Source of the DNA: Chitinophaga costaii
Lineage (GTDB): Bacteria > Bacteroidota > Bacteroidia > Chitinophagales > Chitinophagaceae
NCBI RefSeq assembly: GCF_900094705.1
Contig: NZ_FMAR01000001.1
Span: 372,001 to 436,000 of the forward strand
DNA: 64,000 nucleotides
Direction: 5' to 3'
Below are positions 19,978 to 27,881 of this stretch, one piece after another; the stretch's first letter is position 1; every line of letters starts with the position of its first letter. The translations under genes and the position numbers were made by a program. The notes below the pieces were generated by a model that saw only the letters and a list, made by a program, of their open reading frames with translations, made no database searches and had not been told where the DNA came from.

Positions 19978-22185
19978 ATGAACCGGATAGAGAAGCGCCC
20001 GCTCACCCACCTGGGCTATAATTTTGTGGATGCCGCCTACCTTCCCCAAGGCAAAGACGAATACTACCTCCGCGATCAGCAATGGGGCCGGCAAGGAGGG
20101 TACCGGCAACTCAACGCGCAGGAATTGGAAATACTGGTGCGCAACGACAATACTTCCGATAATTGGAACAACATCATGGTGTCGGAAGAGTTTAATCCCC
20201 AACTGGTGCAACACTGCCACTTCTTTGGCATGGTACGCATTGGCAAACTGGAGCCTTATTACCTGGAATACCGCAACCTGCGGCTGGCCGTAGGCCTGTA
20301 CAACAGCACCATTACCTCCTGCGATTTTGGCGACAACGTGGTGCTGCACAATGTAAATTTCCTCTCTCATTATATCATTGGCAATGAGGTGATCCTGTTT
20401 AATATCAACGAGATGGAGACCACCGATTACGCCAAGTTTGGCAACGGTATTATCAAGGAAGGCGAGTCGGAAGAACGCCGCCTGTGGATGGAACTGTGCA
20501 ACGAAAACGGTGGGCGCAAGATACTTCCCTTCGACGGCATGCTGCCCGGAGACGCCTATCTCTGGACCCGCCACCGCAACGATAAGCAACTGATGGAGCA
20601 ATTCCGCCTGCTGACGGAAAAACAATTCGACCAAAGACGCGGTTACTACGGCATGGTGGGCGACCGTACGGTGATTAAAAATTGTAAGATCATTAAAGAC
20701 GTTACCATTGGCTCCGACGCTTACCTGAAAGGTGCTAACAAATTGAAAAACCTGACCATCAATAGCCGGCCAGACGAAACCTCCCAGATAGGTGAAGGGT
20801 GTGAACTGGTGAATGGCATCATAGGCTATGGTTGCCGTATTTTTTATGGGGTGAAGGCAGTACGTTTTGTAATGGCCTCACATTCCCAACTTAAGTATGG
20901 CGCGCGCCTCATCAACTCGTATTTGGGTAATAACGCTACCATTTCCTGCTGCGAAGTATTGAATTCCCTCATCTTCCCAGCCCACGAGCAGCACCATAAC
21001 AACTCTTTTCTCTGCGCTGCCCTGGTGATGGGGCAAAGTAATATGGCAGCCGGCGCTACCATAGGCAGCAACCATAATTCACGGGGAGCAGATGGTGAGA
21101 TCATTGCCGGACGTGGCTTCTGGCCCGGTCTCTGCGTAAGCCTGAAACACAATTCCCGCTTCGCTAGCTTCACCCTCATTGCCAAAGGCAACTACATGCA
21201 CGAACTGGATATTCCTTTCCCGTTTAGCCTGGTGATGAATGACGAGCATGATAATACCCTCAAGATCATGCCCGGCTATTGGTTCCTGTACAATATGTAC
21301 GCCCTGGCCCGCAACGCCTGGAAATATGTAGACCGCGACAAACGCAGTAACAAGATCCAGTACATTGAATACGACTACCTGGCACCCGATGCGATGGAAG
21401 AAATATTGCATGTCCTGCCGCTAATGGAACAAGCCGTAGGCACGGCCTGGTACACGCAGGAAAAGCAGGCGCTTCCTAACGATGCATTGCTTCTCCAAAA
21501 AGGCCAGGAACTACTGCTGCACGATGCAGCGGCAGTGGCTAAGCTAACCGTGTATGCCGGCAAGGTAGAGAACAGCCAGCGCAAAACAGTATTACTGAAA
21601 GTACACCGTGCCTACCCGCTACTGCGGGAAATGCTGAACCTGTATGGCATTCGCAATATTTTAGATTACACCGGAAAAAATCACGGCGCTACCTTCTCCC
21701 AATTGCACGCCATCGCACAAACCGCCCAACGCGGCTCCTGGCAAAACATAGGTGGGCAACTGATGCCCGAAGCCAGCGTGGAAGACCTCAAAGACCGCAT
21801 CCGCACCGGAAAAATTGAAAGCTGGCTGCAACTGCACGACGTTTATAAACAGGAAGGCAGCCGCTATGAAAAAGAAAAACTAAAACACGCCATCGCCTGT
21901 ATGCTGCAAGTACAGGGGGTTTCCGCCGATGGCTTTACGCCGGCCTTCCTGCAACAATGCCTGCAACAGTCTGTACATACTATGAGTACCCTCACAGAAA
22001 ACATTTACCTCAGCCGCAAAAAAGACTACACAAACCCTTTCCGCAAAATGGTGTATAACAGCCCTGAAGAAATGGAAGAAGTGATTGGCAAACTGGAAGA
22101 CAACAGCTTCATCCAGCAAACCAAAGCCGACCTGGAAACGTATAAAAAAACGGTAGCGGACCTGCTAAAAAATTGGAACTTGTAA
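19978..22185 (+). CDS. DUF4954 family protein with hexapeptide/left-handed beta-helix character
   Basis: A 735-residue cytosolic protein of the DUF4954 type, known mainly from Bacteroidota and some other phyla. Two stretches (about residues 95-155 and 220-420) consist of short repeats with hydrophobic-glycine spacing, such as IGSDAYLKGANKLKNLTI and IGEGCELVNGIIGYGCRIFY, and the block ATIGSNHNSRGADGEI; these resemble the left-handed beta-helix of acyltransferases and nucleotide-sugar enzymes. The C-terminal 250 residues are helical. Catalysis is unproven. It follows glmS, whose product is processed by another beta-helix enzyme (GlmU), so a role with amino or nucleotide sugars is a reasonable but unsupported guess. 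Tag starts 18 bases downstream, probably in the same transcript. Confidence 0.8.
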   Translation: MNRIEKRPLTHLGYNFVDAAYLPQGKDEYYLRDQQWGRQGGYRQLNAQELEILVRNDNTSDNWNNIMVSEEFNPQLVQHCHFFGMVRIGKLEPYYLEYRNLRLAVGLYNSTITSCDFGDNVVLHNVNFLSHYIIGNEVILFNINEMETTDYAKFGNGIIKEGESEERRLWMELCNENGGRKILPFDGMLPGDAYLWTRHRNDKQLMEQFRLLTEKQFDQRRGYYGMVGDRTVIKNCKIIKDVTIGSDAYLKGANKLKNLTINSRPDETSQIGEGCELVNGIIGYGCRIFYGVKAVRFVMASHSQLKYGARLINSYLGNNATISCCEVLNSLIFPAHEQHHNNSFLCAALVMGQSNMAAGATIGSNHNSRGADGEIIAGRGFWPGLCVSLKHNSRFASFTLIAKGNYMHELDIPFPFSLVMNDEHDNTLKIMPGYWFLYNMYALARNAWKYVDRDKRSNKIQYIEYDYLAPDAMEEILHVLPLMEQAVGTAWYTQEKQALPNDALLLQKGQELLLHDAAAVAKLTVYAGKVENSQRKTVLLKVHRAYPLLREMLNLYGIRNILDYTGKNHGATFSQLHAIAQTAQRGSWQNIGGQLMPEASVEDLKDRIRTGKIESWLQLHDVYKQEGSRYEKEKLKHAIACMLQVQGVSADGFTPAFLQQCLQQSVHTMSTLTENIYLSRKKDYTNPFRKMVYNSPEEMEEVIGKLEDNSFIQQTKADLETYKKTVADLLKNWNL

Positions 22186-22203
22186 AGACATACCCGCTCA
22201 CTA

Positions 22204-22779
22204 ATGGAACTACTACGCTGCGCCTGGGCCAATAAGGACCCGCTTTACCAGAATTACCACGACCAGGAATGGGGCACCCCATCCCATGACGACCGGCATC
22301 TCTTCGAAATGATAAACCTCGAAGGCGCACAGGCGGGACTAAGCTGGTATACTATTCTTGTAAAAAGGGAAAATTACCGCCAGGCTTTTGACCATTGGGA
22401 TGCACATAAAATTGCACAATACGATGCGGATAAAATAGCCTCCCTGCTGCAAAATCCGGGCATTGTACGCAATAAGCTGAAGGTAAATGCCGTGGTACAG
22501 AATGCCAAAGCCTTCCTCGCCATACAACAGGAGTTTGGCAACTTTGATCAATACATTTGGCGCTTCGTGGATCATCAACCCCTTATCCATCACCGCCGTA
22601 GCATGAGCGATGTACCGGCCAAAACAGCGGTGTCCGACGCAATGAGCAAGGACCTGCTGAAGCGGGGATTTAAGTTTGTAGGCAGTACCATTTGTTATGC
22701 ATTCATGCAGGCCACAGGAATGGTGAATGATCACATCTGCAGTTGCTGGAAGGCAACCCCATATGGTAAGCACTCCTAA
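22204..22779 (+). CDS. tag: DNA-3-methyladenine glycosylase I
   Basis: Tag excises 3-methyladenine (and 3-methylguanine) from alkylated DNA, starting base-excision repair. The 191-residue protein matches family length. The N-terminal LRCAWANKDPLYQNYHDQEW block, LFEMINLEGAQAGLSWYTIL with the catalytic Glu, and the C-terminal NDHICSCWK supply the conserved cysteines and histidines of the zinc site. It starts 18 bases after the DUF4954 gene and converges with the di-heme peroxidase gene, 10 bases away. Confidence 0.96.
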   Translation: MELLRCAWANKDPLYQNYHDQEWGTPSHDDRHLFEMINLEGAQAGLSWYTILVKRENYRQAFDHWDAHKIAQYDADKIASLLQNPGIVRNKLKVNAVVQNAKAFLAIQQEFGNFDQYIWRFVDHQPLIHHRRSMSDVPAKTAVSDAMSKDLLKRGFKFVGSTICYAFMQATGMVNDHICSCWKATPYGKHS

Positions 22780-22789
22780 CTTTTTTCCT

Positions 22790-23845
22790 CTATTGCGGCG
22801 TGGCAGGGTCGGCCAGGGTTTTGTCGTTCAGGAGTTGATAGTCGGTCAGGGTATTTAAGAAAAGATACAACTGGCGCTGCTGCGCACTGTTCAGCGGAAT
22901 GCCATTTTTAAGCAGGGGGTCCAGGGTGGCCGACTGCACGATGCCATGATCATAGTGATCAAATACATTGAAGATATCGAAAAAGCGACCATCGTGCATG
23001 TAAGGTTCTGTGCGGATAATGTTGCGCAGGGAAGGCACTTTAAACTTCAGGTAATCGGAAGCATTGCCGGTGATGCGCATGCGGCCCGAATCGTTCAGGG
23101 CAGGCTGCACGGGCAGGCCATTGTTGCGGAAACTGCCATCGGTAAACAACGGTTCCTGGTGACAAGTGGCGCAGTTTTGCTGAAATACTTCATAGCCGGC
23201 GGCTTCGTCTGGCGTGAAGGAGGCGTTGCCGGCCTTTACACTGTCGTACTTGCTATGAAAACTATTCAGCGTGGCCACAAACTGGATAACGGCGCGGAAC
23301 ATGCGCTGGCTGGTTACCTCCTCCGTGCCGAAAGCGGCCTTGAATAACTTACGGTAATTAGCATCTGCCTGCATGTGCAGCAATAGCGTAGGCAGGTCTT
23401 CCCCCATTTCATTATGATCGGTGAGAGGCGTCAGGGGCTGCATGTCCAGGTTAATGACCCCGCCATCCCACATATACGCTTTGTTCCAGATCATATTAAA
23501 AATACTGGGCACTGTGCGCACCCCAATGCGCCCATACACGCCATGACTCAGCGCATGATCGTAATGGCCAAACGCAGCATATTGCTGGTGGCAAAACGCA
23601 CAAGACACCAGGCTATCTGCCGAAAGTTTGGAATCATAAAATATAACACGACCCAGTGCAATGCCTTCCTCCGTAAGCGGATTGCTGGCAAAATCGTACT
23701 GCACCGGCGGAAAATTATCTGGCAGCGACAGTGTATACGGATGTGGTGTGGTAGAGAGAACGGCATCGTTATGCCGGCAAGCCACCACCAGCGCGGCCCA
23801 GCAGGCAGCCATACATAAGGAAACGACGGTGGCTTTGCGTATCAT
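22790..23845 (-). CDS. Di-heme cytochrome c peroxidase / MbnH-like protein
   Basis: A 351-residue exported protein of the bacterial CCP/MauG superfamily. The N-terminus ends LVVACRHN, a lipobox, so it is probably a periplasm-facing lipoprotein. Two c-type heme sites are present: SCAFCH (C82-H86) and NCATCH (C225-H229), each followed by typical CCP sequence (GSFRNNGLP after the second). The gene overlaps the upstream MbnP-like gene by 4 bases (ATGA), so the two are translationally coupled. In methanotrophs, MbnH is a MauG-like enzyme that modifies a tryptophan of MbnP; the pairing suggests the same type of relation here. Plain H2O2 peroxidase activity is the alternative. Confidence 0.85.
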   Translation of the reverse strand: MIRKATVVSLCMAACWAALVVACRHNDAVLSTTPHPYTLSLPDNFPPVQYDFASNPLTEEGIALGRVIFYDSKLSADSLVSCAFCHQQYAAFGHYDHALSHGVYGRIGVRTVPSIFNMIWNKAYMWDGGVINLDMQPLTPLTDHNEMGEDLPTLLLHMQADANYRKLFKAAFGTEEVTSQRMFRAVIQFVATLNSFHSKYDSVKAGNASFTPDEAAGYEVFQQNCATCHQEPLFTDGSFRNNGLPVQPALNDSGRMRITGNASDYLKFKVPSLRNIIRTEPYMHDGRFFDIFNVFDHYDHGIVQSATLDPLLKNGIPLNSAQQRQLYLFLNTLTDYQLLNDKTLADPATPQ

Positions 23846-24594
23846 GGCGTAGTAATGCTGGTAATCTGGAACATGTGCTGATAATTATCGGCCACCTTCA
23901 TGGCATCTGCATTCGGCTCCATAGTGCCGGCGAATTTGGCAAAGCTGATAGGGTTGGGCAAGTCAAACCAGGTATACAGATCGGCGGTGGCCTGTATGGT
24001 ATGCTGGCCGCCAGACCATAACTGGGGCTGGGCCAGGGTGAGTTGTACGGTGCGGATGGTGTTGCTGGGCGCTATGAAACCGCCTATGTGAAACTGCAAC
24101 AAATTGGCCGTGGAGGTAGACACATCCGATTTGCCTTCAAACTTGGCGTTGATATAGCCGCTATTCCAGGCCCAGTACATGCCGTTCACCACATCCAGCG
24201 CGCCGCTCTGCGGGCCGGCCACATTGGTAAGACTATCCACTCCGATGAGGAAGGAGAGCGTTTGGTAAGAACCATCCGGAATACCGGACATTACCAACTG
24301 GCGCGAAGTGCTGTCGGCCTGGTTTACGAGGTAGTAGGATTGTTTTAAAGTAACCGTTTTCCCATCGGTGGTTGTGAGGGAAAAGTTGCTCAGGTAATAT
24401 TTGAAAGCCGTTACGGTAAATGGCTCCTGGAAGGTATTATAGTAAATGCTATCGTTGAGTACCAGCGGCTTTCCGTTCACGATATGATGGATGGAAAGCT
24501 GAAGGGTGTTTGCACCCGCCGCATCTTCCTCGCCAGAAGACTTGGAACACCCGGCCAGCACCAGGATCATAAAGCAGCATAGCCAACGATTCAT
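23842..24594 (-). CDS. MbnP-like lipoprotein (putative copper-binding partner of the di-heme enzyme)
   Basis: A 250-residue lipoprotein: MNRWLCCFMILVLAGC places the lipid on Cys16. The ORF is open to 24639, but the ATG at 24594 gives the clean signal. The mature domain shows MbnP-family features: FTVTAFKYYLSNFSL, YWAWNSGYINAKFEG (with W141 and W143) and LLQFHIGGF. In Methylosinus MbnP a tryptophan is oxidised to kynurenine by MbnH and the protein binds copper. This gene is directly coupled to an MbnH-like gene, which supports the family call. There is no methanobactin precursor nearby. Metal binding and modification are inferred. Confidence 0.78.
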   Translation of the reverse strand: MNRWLCCFMILVLAGCSKSSGEEDAAGANTLQLSIHHIVNGKPLVLNDSIYYNTFQEPFTVTAFKYYLSNFSLTTTDGKTVTLKQSYYLVNQADSTSRQLVMSGIPDGSYQTLSFLIGVDSLTNVAGPQSGALDVVNGMYWAWNSGYINAKFEGKSDVSTSTANLLQFHIGGFIAPSNTIRTVQLTLAQPQLWSGGQHTIQATADLYTWFDLPNPISFAKFAGTMEPNADAMKVADNYQHMFQITSITTP

Positions 24595-24660
24595 AGGAAA
24601 ATCTTTGCGGGAAGTTACGGCGCAAAATGCAGAATGCAATGTACTAGCTTTGATGTCTTG

Positions 24661-24705
24661 TTCATGCCCTATAAGGGGTACGCTCCCCCCTGTTCAGGGC
24701 ATGAA
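24661..24705. repeat. Nested inverted repeat upstream of the MbnP-like gene
   Basis: TTCATGCCCT (24661-24670) and AGGGCATGAA (24696-24705) are perfect 10-base inverted repeats; between them AGGGG and CCCCC form an inner stem around TACGCT. The element lies between the FAH gene 3' end and the MbnP start. No T run follows in either direction, so it may be an operator or a processing site instead of a simple terminator. Confidence 0.7.
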
Positions 24706-24739
24706 TGCCTATAACACAACTAGCTCCTATAGCCCTTTT

Positions 24740-25588
24740 TTAATACGCCACGGCACGCTGGGTGGCGCTGCCCAGGCCCTCTATACCCAGGGCAATCACA
24801 TCGCCGGGTTTCAGGTATACCTGGGGGTTCATGCCCAGGCCTACGCCCGCCGGGGTGCCGGTAGAAATCACGTCGCCGGGCAGCAGGGTCATAAACTCGC
24901 TCAGGTAGGCTATGAGGAAAGGAATGTTAAAGATGAGGTGTTTGGTATTGCCGTTTTGCATGCGCTGGCCGTTTACGGTGAGCCAAAGAGGCAGCTTATG
25001 TACATCGGCAATTTCGTCGGGGGTTACCAGCCAGGGGCCCAGGGGGGCGTAAGTATCGGCGCTTTTGCCCTTTACCCACTGGCCGCCGCGTTCCATCTGC
25101 CAGGCACGCTCGCTGTAGTCGTTGTGCAGGCAATAACCGGCCACATATTGCAGGGCCTCCCTTTCGGCTACGTGGCTGGCTTTTTTGCCTATCACTACGG
25201 CCAGCTCCACTTCCCAATCTGTTTTCTGGCTGTTTTTCGGGATAACCAGGTCATCATTAGGACCTACCACGGCGGAGGTGCTTTTAAAAAATACGATGGG
25301 CTCCTTCGGGATGGCAGCGCCGGTTTCTGCGGCATGGTCGCTATAATTCAGGCCTATGCATACTATTTTGGATGGTCTTTGCAAGGGTGCGCCCAGGCGG
25401 GTGCCTTCGGCAACGGGCGGGCAGGTGGCCGCATGCGTGGTAAGCCACTGCGCCAGCCGCGCCACTCCATCGCTTTCAAAAAAACGCTCGCCAAAATCTT
25501 CGCCGAATGCACTTACATCCAACATACCCGCCGTTGTTACAACACCCGGTTTTTCTTGTCCTGGTAATCCAAACCTGATCAGTTTCAT
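24740..25588 (-). CDS. Fumarylacetoacetate hydrolase family enzyme (acidic-sugar pathway type)
   Basis: A 282-residue FAH-fold protein. The catalytic domain holds the metal-binding set IGLNYSDHAAE, the WEVELAVVIGK block (Glu ligands) and the STGTPAGVGLGM loop. Members with this short form cleave C-C bonds of 2,4-diketo acids; in L-fucose and L-rhamnose non-phosphorylative pathways an SDR makes the diketo acid and an FAH-type hydrolase cleaves it to pyruvate or lactate plus an acid. The upstream SDR on the same strand makes that role plausible here, but the sugar dehydratase and lactonase genes are absent. It begins 3 bases after the lipoprotein gene stop. Confidence 0.88.
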   Translation of the reverse strand: MKLIRFGLPGQEKPGVVTTAGMLDVSAFGEDFGERFFESDGVARLAQWLTTHAATCPPVAEGTRLGAPLQRPSKIVCIGLNYSDHAAETGAAIPKEPIVFFKSTSAVVGPNDDLVIPKNSQKTDWEVELAVVIGKKASHVAEREALQYVAGYCLHNDYSERAWQMERGGQWVKGKSADTYAPLGPWLVTPDEIADVHKLPLWLTVNGQRMQNGNTKHLIFNIPFLIAYLSEFMTLLPGDVISTGTPAGVGLGMNPQVYLKPGDVIALGIEGLGSATQRAVAY

Positions 25589-25591
25589 AAT

Positions 25592-26383
25592 TTACTTTGA
25601 TTGTACCGGCTCGGTCCTGGAAGTGGCCGACACGCCGGAAAACTTGTTGATTTGTTTAAGCCGCAATTCACCGGCATTCAGTTTTATATTATACAGCACC
25701 ACAAACCGGCCATCCTGCAATACACCGTAATCCACTTCGTCTGGCTGATCGGTAGGCAGTACACCCGCGTTAAGGAAGTGAGGCACTGCCATGGTTTCCG
25801 ACTTAGACACGGCGCCATAAGTAACGTTCATTACGATAGAATCGGGCTGCAGGGACTTTGTTTCCACTACCAGGTCTTCCATGAGCTGACCGCTTTTTAC
25901 GCGGCGGCGAAAGCTTTTCACCATTTTACGGCCAATAGAATCTGCGGCAAACAGGCGCTCTGCATAATCGCTGATGCGAACGGGTGCCGTGCCTACCTGG
26001 AGTATCTTCAAATAGCCATCCTGTATGCTGGCGTGGTAGTACCGGGGTTCCATGTTTTTCTTCATCACCGCGATGTAGCAACTGGTGGCCGTGTCCCACA
26101 CAAATTTGTAAAGTTCGGCGGTATCGATCGTCTTGGCTACCGGCAGGTTAAATACCTTTTCGTTCTGCTGATGATTGATATCTGCTTTAATGGTCAGCAA
26201 CTGCTGGTCCTGGTCCATAGCCCCCAGCGTAATCTGCACATTGCCACCGGCAGCTACCGGTAAGAAGTTGGAATCCCGCTGAAAATAAGGATTCGTTTCA
26301 GTAGCCGCTACTTTAGCGGGTTGCTGCCCGCAGGCGGCCAGGATAAACAAAAGGGGGAGGATAAGACCTAGGTTGGTTCGCAT
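25592..26383 (-). CDS. Lipoprotein of unknown function
   Basis: A 263-residue lipoprotein I do not recognise. The ATG at 26383 opens a signal peptide with lipobox ILAACGQ; the upstream open frame to 26494 is not needed. The mature protein is beta-rich (GGNVQITLGAMDQDQQLLTI, VDYGVLQDGRFVVLYNI) with a central helical, basic segment (RKMVKSFRRRVKSG) and no catalytic motif. It lies between an SDR gene (110 bases upstream) and an FAH gene (3 bases downstream), so it is co-transcribed with the latter, although its sequence gives no link to sugar-acid metabolism. Confidence 0.75.
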   Translation of the reverse strand: MRTNLGLILPLLFILAACGQQPAKVAATETNPYFQRDSNFLPVAAGGNVQITLGAMDQDQQLLTIKADINHQQNEKVFNLPVAKTIDTAELYKFVWDTATSCYIAVMKKNMEPRYYHASIQDGYLKILQVGTAPVRISDYAERLFAADSIGRKMVKSFRRRVKSGQLMEDLVVETKSLQPDSIVMNVTYGAVSKSETMAVPHFLNAGVLPTDQPDEVDYGVLQDGRFVVLYNIKLNAGELRLKQINKFSGVSATSRTEPVQSK

Positions 26384-26493
26384 GTTTACTCTATAAGATG
26401 AAGATGAAAACAGGATATATTTCCTGTAAATACCTGGCCAAATTACAAACAAAATCGAATTTGCCACCTGATGGGTTATCATCCGCGTCCCCA

Positions 26494-27264
26494 CTAATTA
26501 TTCAGGCGTATAAAACCACCGTCTATCGGATAGTCGGCCCCGGTTATAAAACTGGCCTGGTCCGAACAGAGATACAGCGCTAGCCAGGCCACCTCTTCCG
26601 GCTTGGCCATGCGGCCAATGGGTTGGGAATGGCTGAGCTTGTCAAACATCTCGGTTTCCTGGCCGGGATAATTTTTGGCAATGAAACCATCTACAAAAGG
26701 CGTATGCACGCGCGCAGGCGACACACAGTTGCAGCGGATATGCTCAGAAAGGTAATCGCGCGCCACCGAAAGGGTCATGGTGAGTACAGCCCCTTTGCTC
26801 ATGGAATAGGCGAAACGGTCGGTAATGCCTACGCTGGAGGCTATGCTGGCTATGTTGAGTATAACCCCGCCACCCTGCTTTCTTATTTGTGGAATGGCCG
26901 CCAACATACAGTTGTAAGTGCCTTTTACATTTACACTGTACACCCGGTCAAAATCAAACTCGGAAGTATTTTCTAATTTGCCTACGTGGGCAATGCCGGC
27001 ACAGTTTACCAGGATATCTATACTGCCAATGGCCTGCATGGCCTTGATCACCTCGGCCTGGTCGGATACATTACAGGCATAAACATCGGCCTTGCCGCCC
27101 TTTTGCTCAATGGTTTCCAGCGTGGCCATGGCCGCTGCCGCATTCAATTCTATGATATGCACCGTAGCGCCCTGCGCGGCAAATACCTGGGCAATGGCCT
27201 GGCCTATGCCACTGCCACCACCGGTTACCACAGCGTGTTTTCCGTTTAACTGAAACAATTCCAT
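26494..27264 (-). CDS. SDR-family NAD(P)-dependent oxidoreductase
   Basis: A 256-residue classical short-chain dehydrogenase. It has the TGGGSGIG cofactor-binding motif, NCAGIAH, a catalytic Ser in NIASIASSVG and the YSMSK Tyr-Lys pair; the acidic residue after strand 2 (HIIELN) favours NAD+. The ATG at 27264 begins MELFQLNGKHAVVTG, the proper first strand; the ORF's extra 39 codons are unlikely. The VSPARVHTPFVDGF segment and the neighbouring FAH-type hydrolase resemble the deoxy-sugar-acid (fuconate or rhamnonate) branch, suggesting a 2-keto-3-deoxy acid dehydrogenase. That substrate is an inference. Confidence 0.9.
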   Translation of the reverse strand: MELFQLNGKHAVVTGGGSGIGQAIAQVFAAQGATVHIIELNAAAAMATLETIEQKGGKADVYACNVSDQAEVIKAMQAIGSIDILVNCAGIAHVGKLENTSEFDFDRVYSVNVKGTYNCMLAAIPQIRKQGGGVILNIASIASSVGITDRFAYSMSKGAVLTMTLSVARDYLSEHIRCNCVSPARVHTPFVDGFIAKNYPGQETEMFDKLSHSQPIGRMAKPEEVAWLALYLCSDQASFITGADYPIDGGFIRLNN

Positions 27265-27824
27265 AACGCGAATTTTTATGAGGGCAAAATACCAAATCTG
27301 CCGGCCCGGCAACAATTGTTTTTTCTCCGAGTATAATGATTTTTTAACGCCAGCGGTTAAATACCGTTTAAAGAGTTGCATAGCAACAACGGGTGGTATA
27401 CTTTGATCTTGTATAATTGAATCTTATTAATGAACCAGCATTATAAGCACATTTATTCTCAGCCCGTACATTGCTCAGTCAAACCAACCAATTCATTTTT
27501 TGATCTACGACGACGTATTGTGCCTGAACTTGATCAGCAAACAAAACACTTTCGATTTGGATAATCAGCGGATGATCGTTCGTAAAGCGCAGGCCCATTG
27601 TAAGGATATTCCGAACTAACTTTAATGATCTTTTTAGGGTTAGGTATTATAGCGTTAAAAGCGATGACTATAAAAAAGGCCCTGGCTGGTAGCGAGCACC
27701 AATGTATTACTGCAATTAGTACTCACCAAATACCAATGATTTTTTTTAGAAGCTGACCACAAAGTACAATGAAAACTTTGTGAAACGCTTAGCTGATAAC
27801 AGGTCTCCACCAGGTACCCGAATA
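27265..27824. other. Intergenic region without a convincing gene
   Basis: About 560 bases separate the SDR start from the leu operon terminator. A 44-codon plus-strand frame (27430-27564) and an overlapping frame ending at about 27619 exist but match nothing I know, and stop codons are frequent elsewhere. It may hold promoters for the SDR gene and decayed sequence. I see no tRNA or transposon ends. Confidence 0.5.
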
Positions 27825-27864
27825 AAAAGGGGCTGACCAAAAAGTAATGGTCAGCCCCTTTTTT
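27824..27864 (-). terminator. Terminator of the leu operon
   Basis: GGGGCTGACC (27829-27838) and GGTCAGCCCC (27849-27858) form a perfect 10-pair stem with a 10-base loop. A T5 run follows on the minus strand and a T6 run on the plus strand, so it works in both directions; the nearest user is leuA. Confidence 0.92.
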
Positions 27865-27881
27865 ATACTAATAAAAACGGC

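Noticed and set aside
24506..25567. 353-codon frame opposite the FAH gene
   Set aside because: The FAH protein has the full catalytic motif set; the opposite frame shows no domain and no signal.
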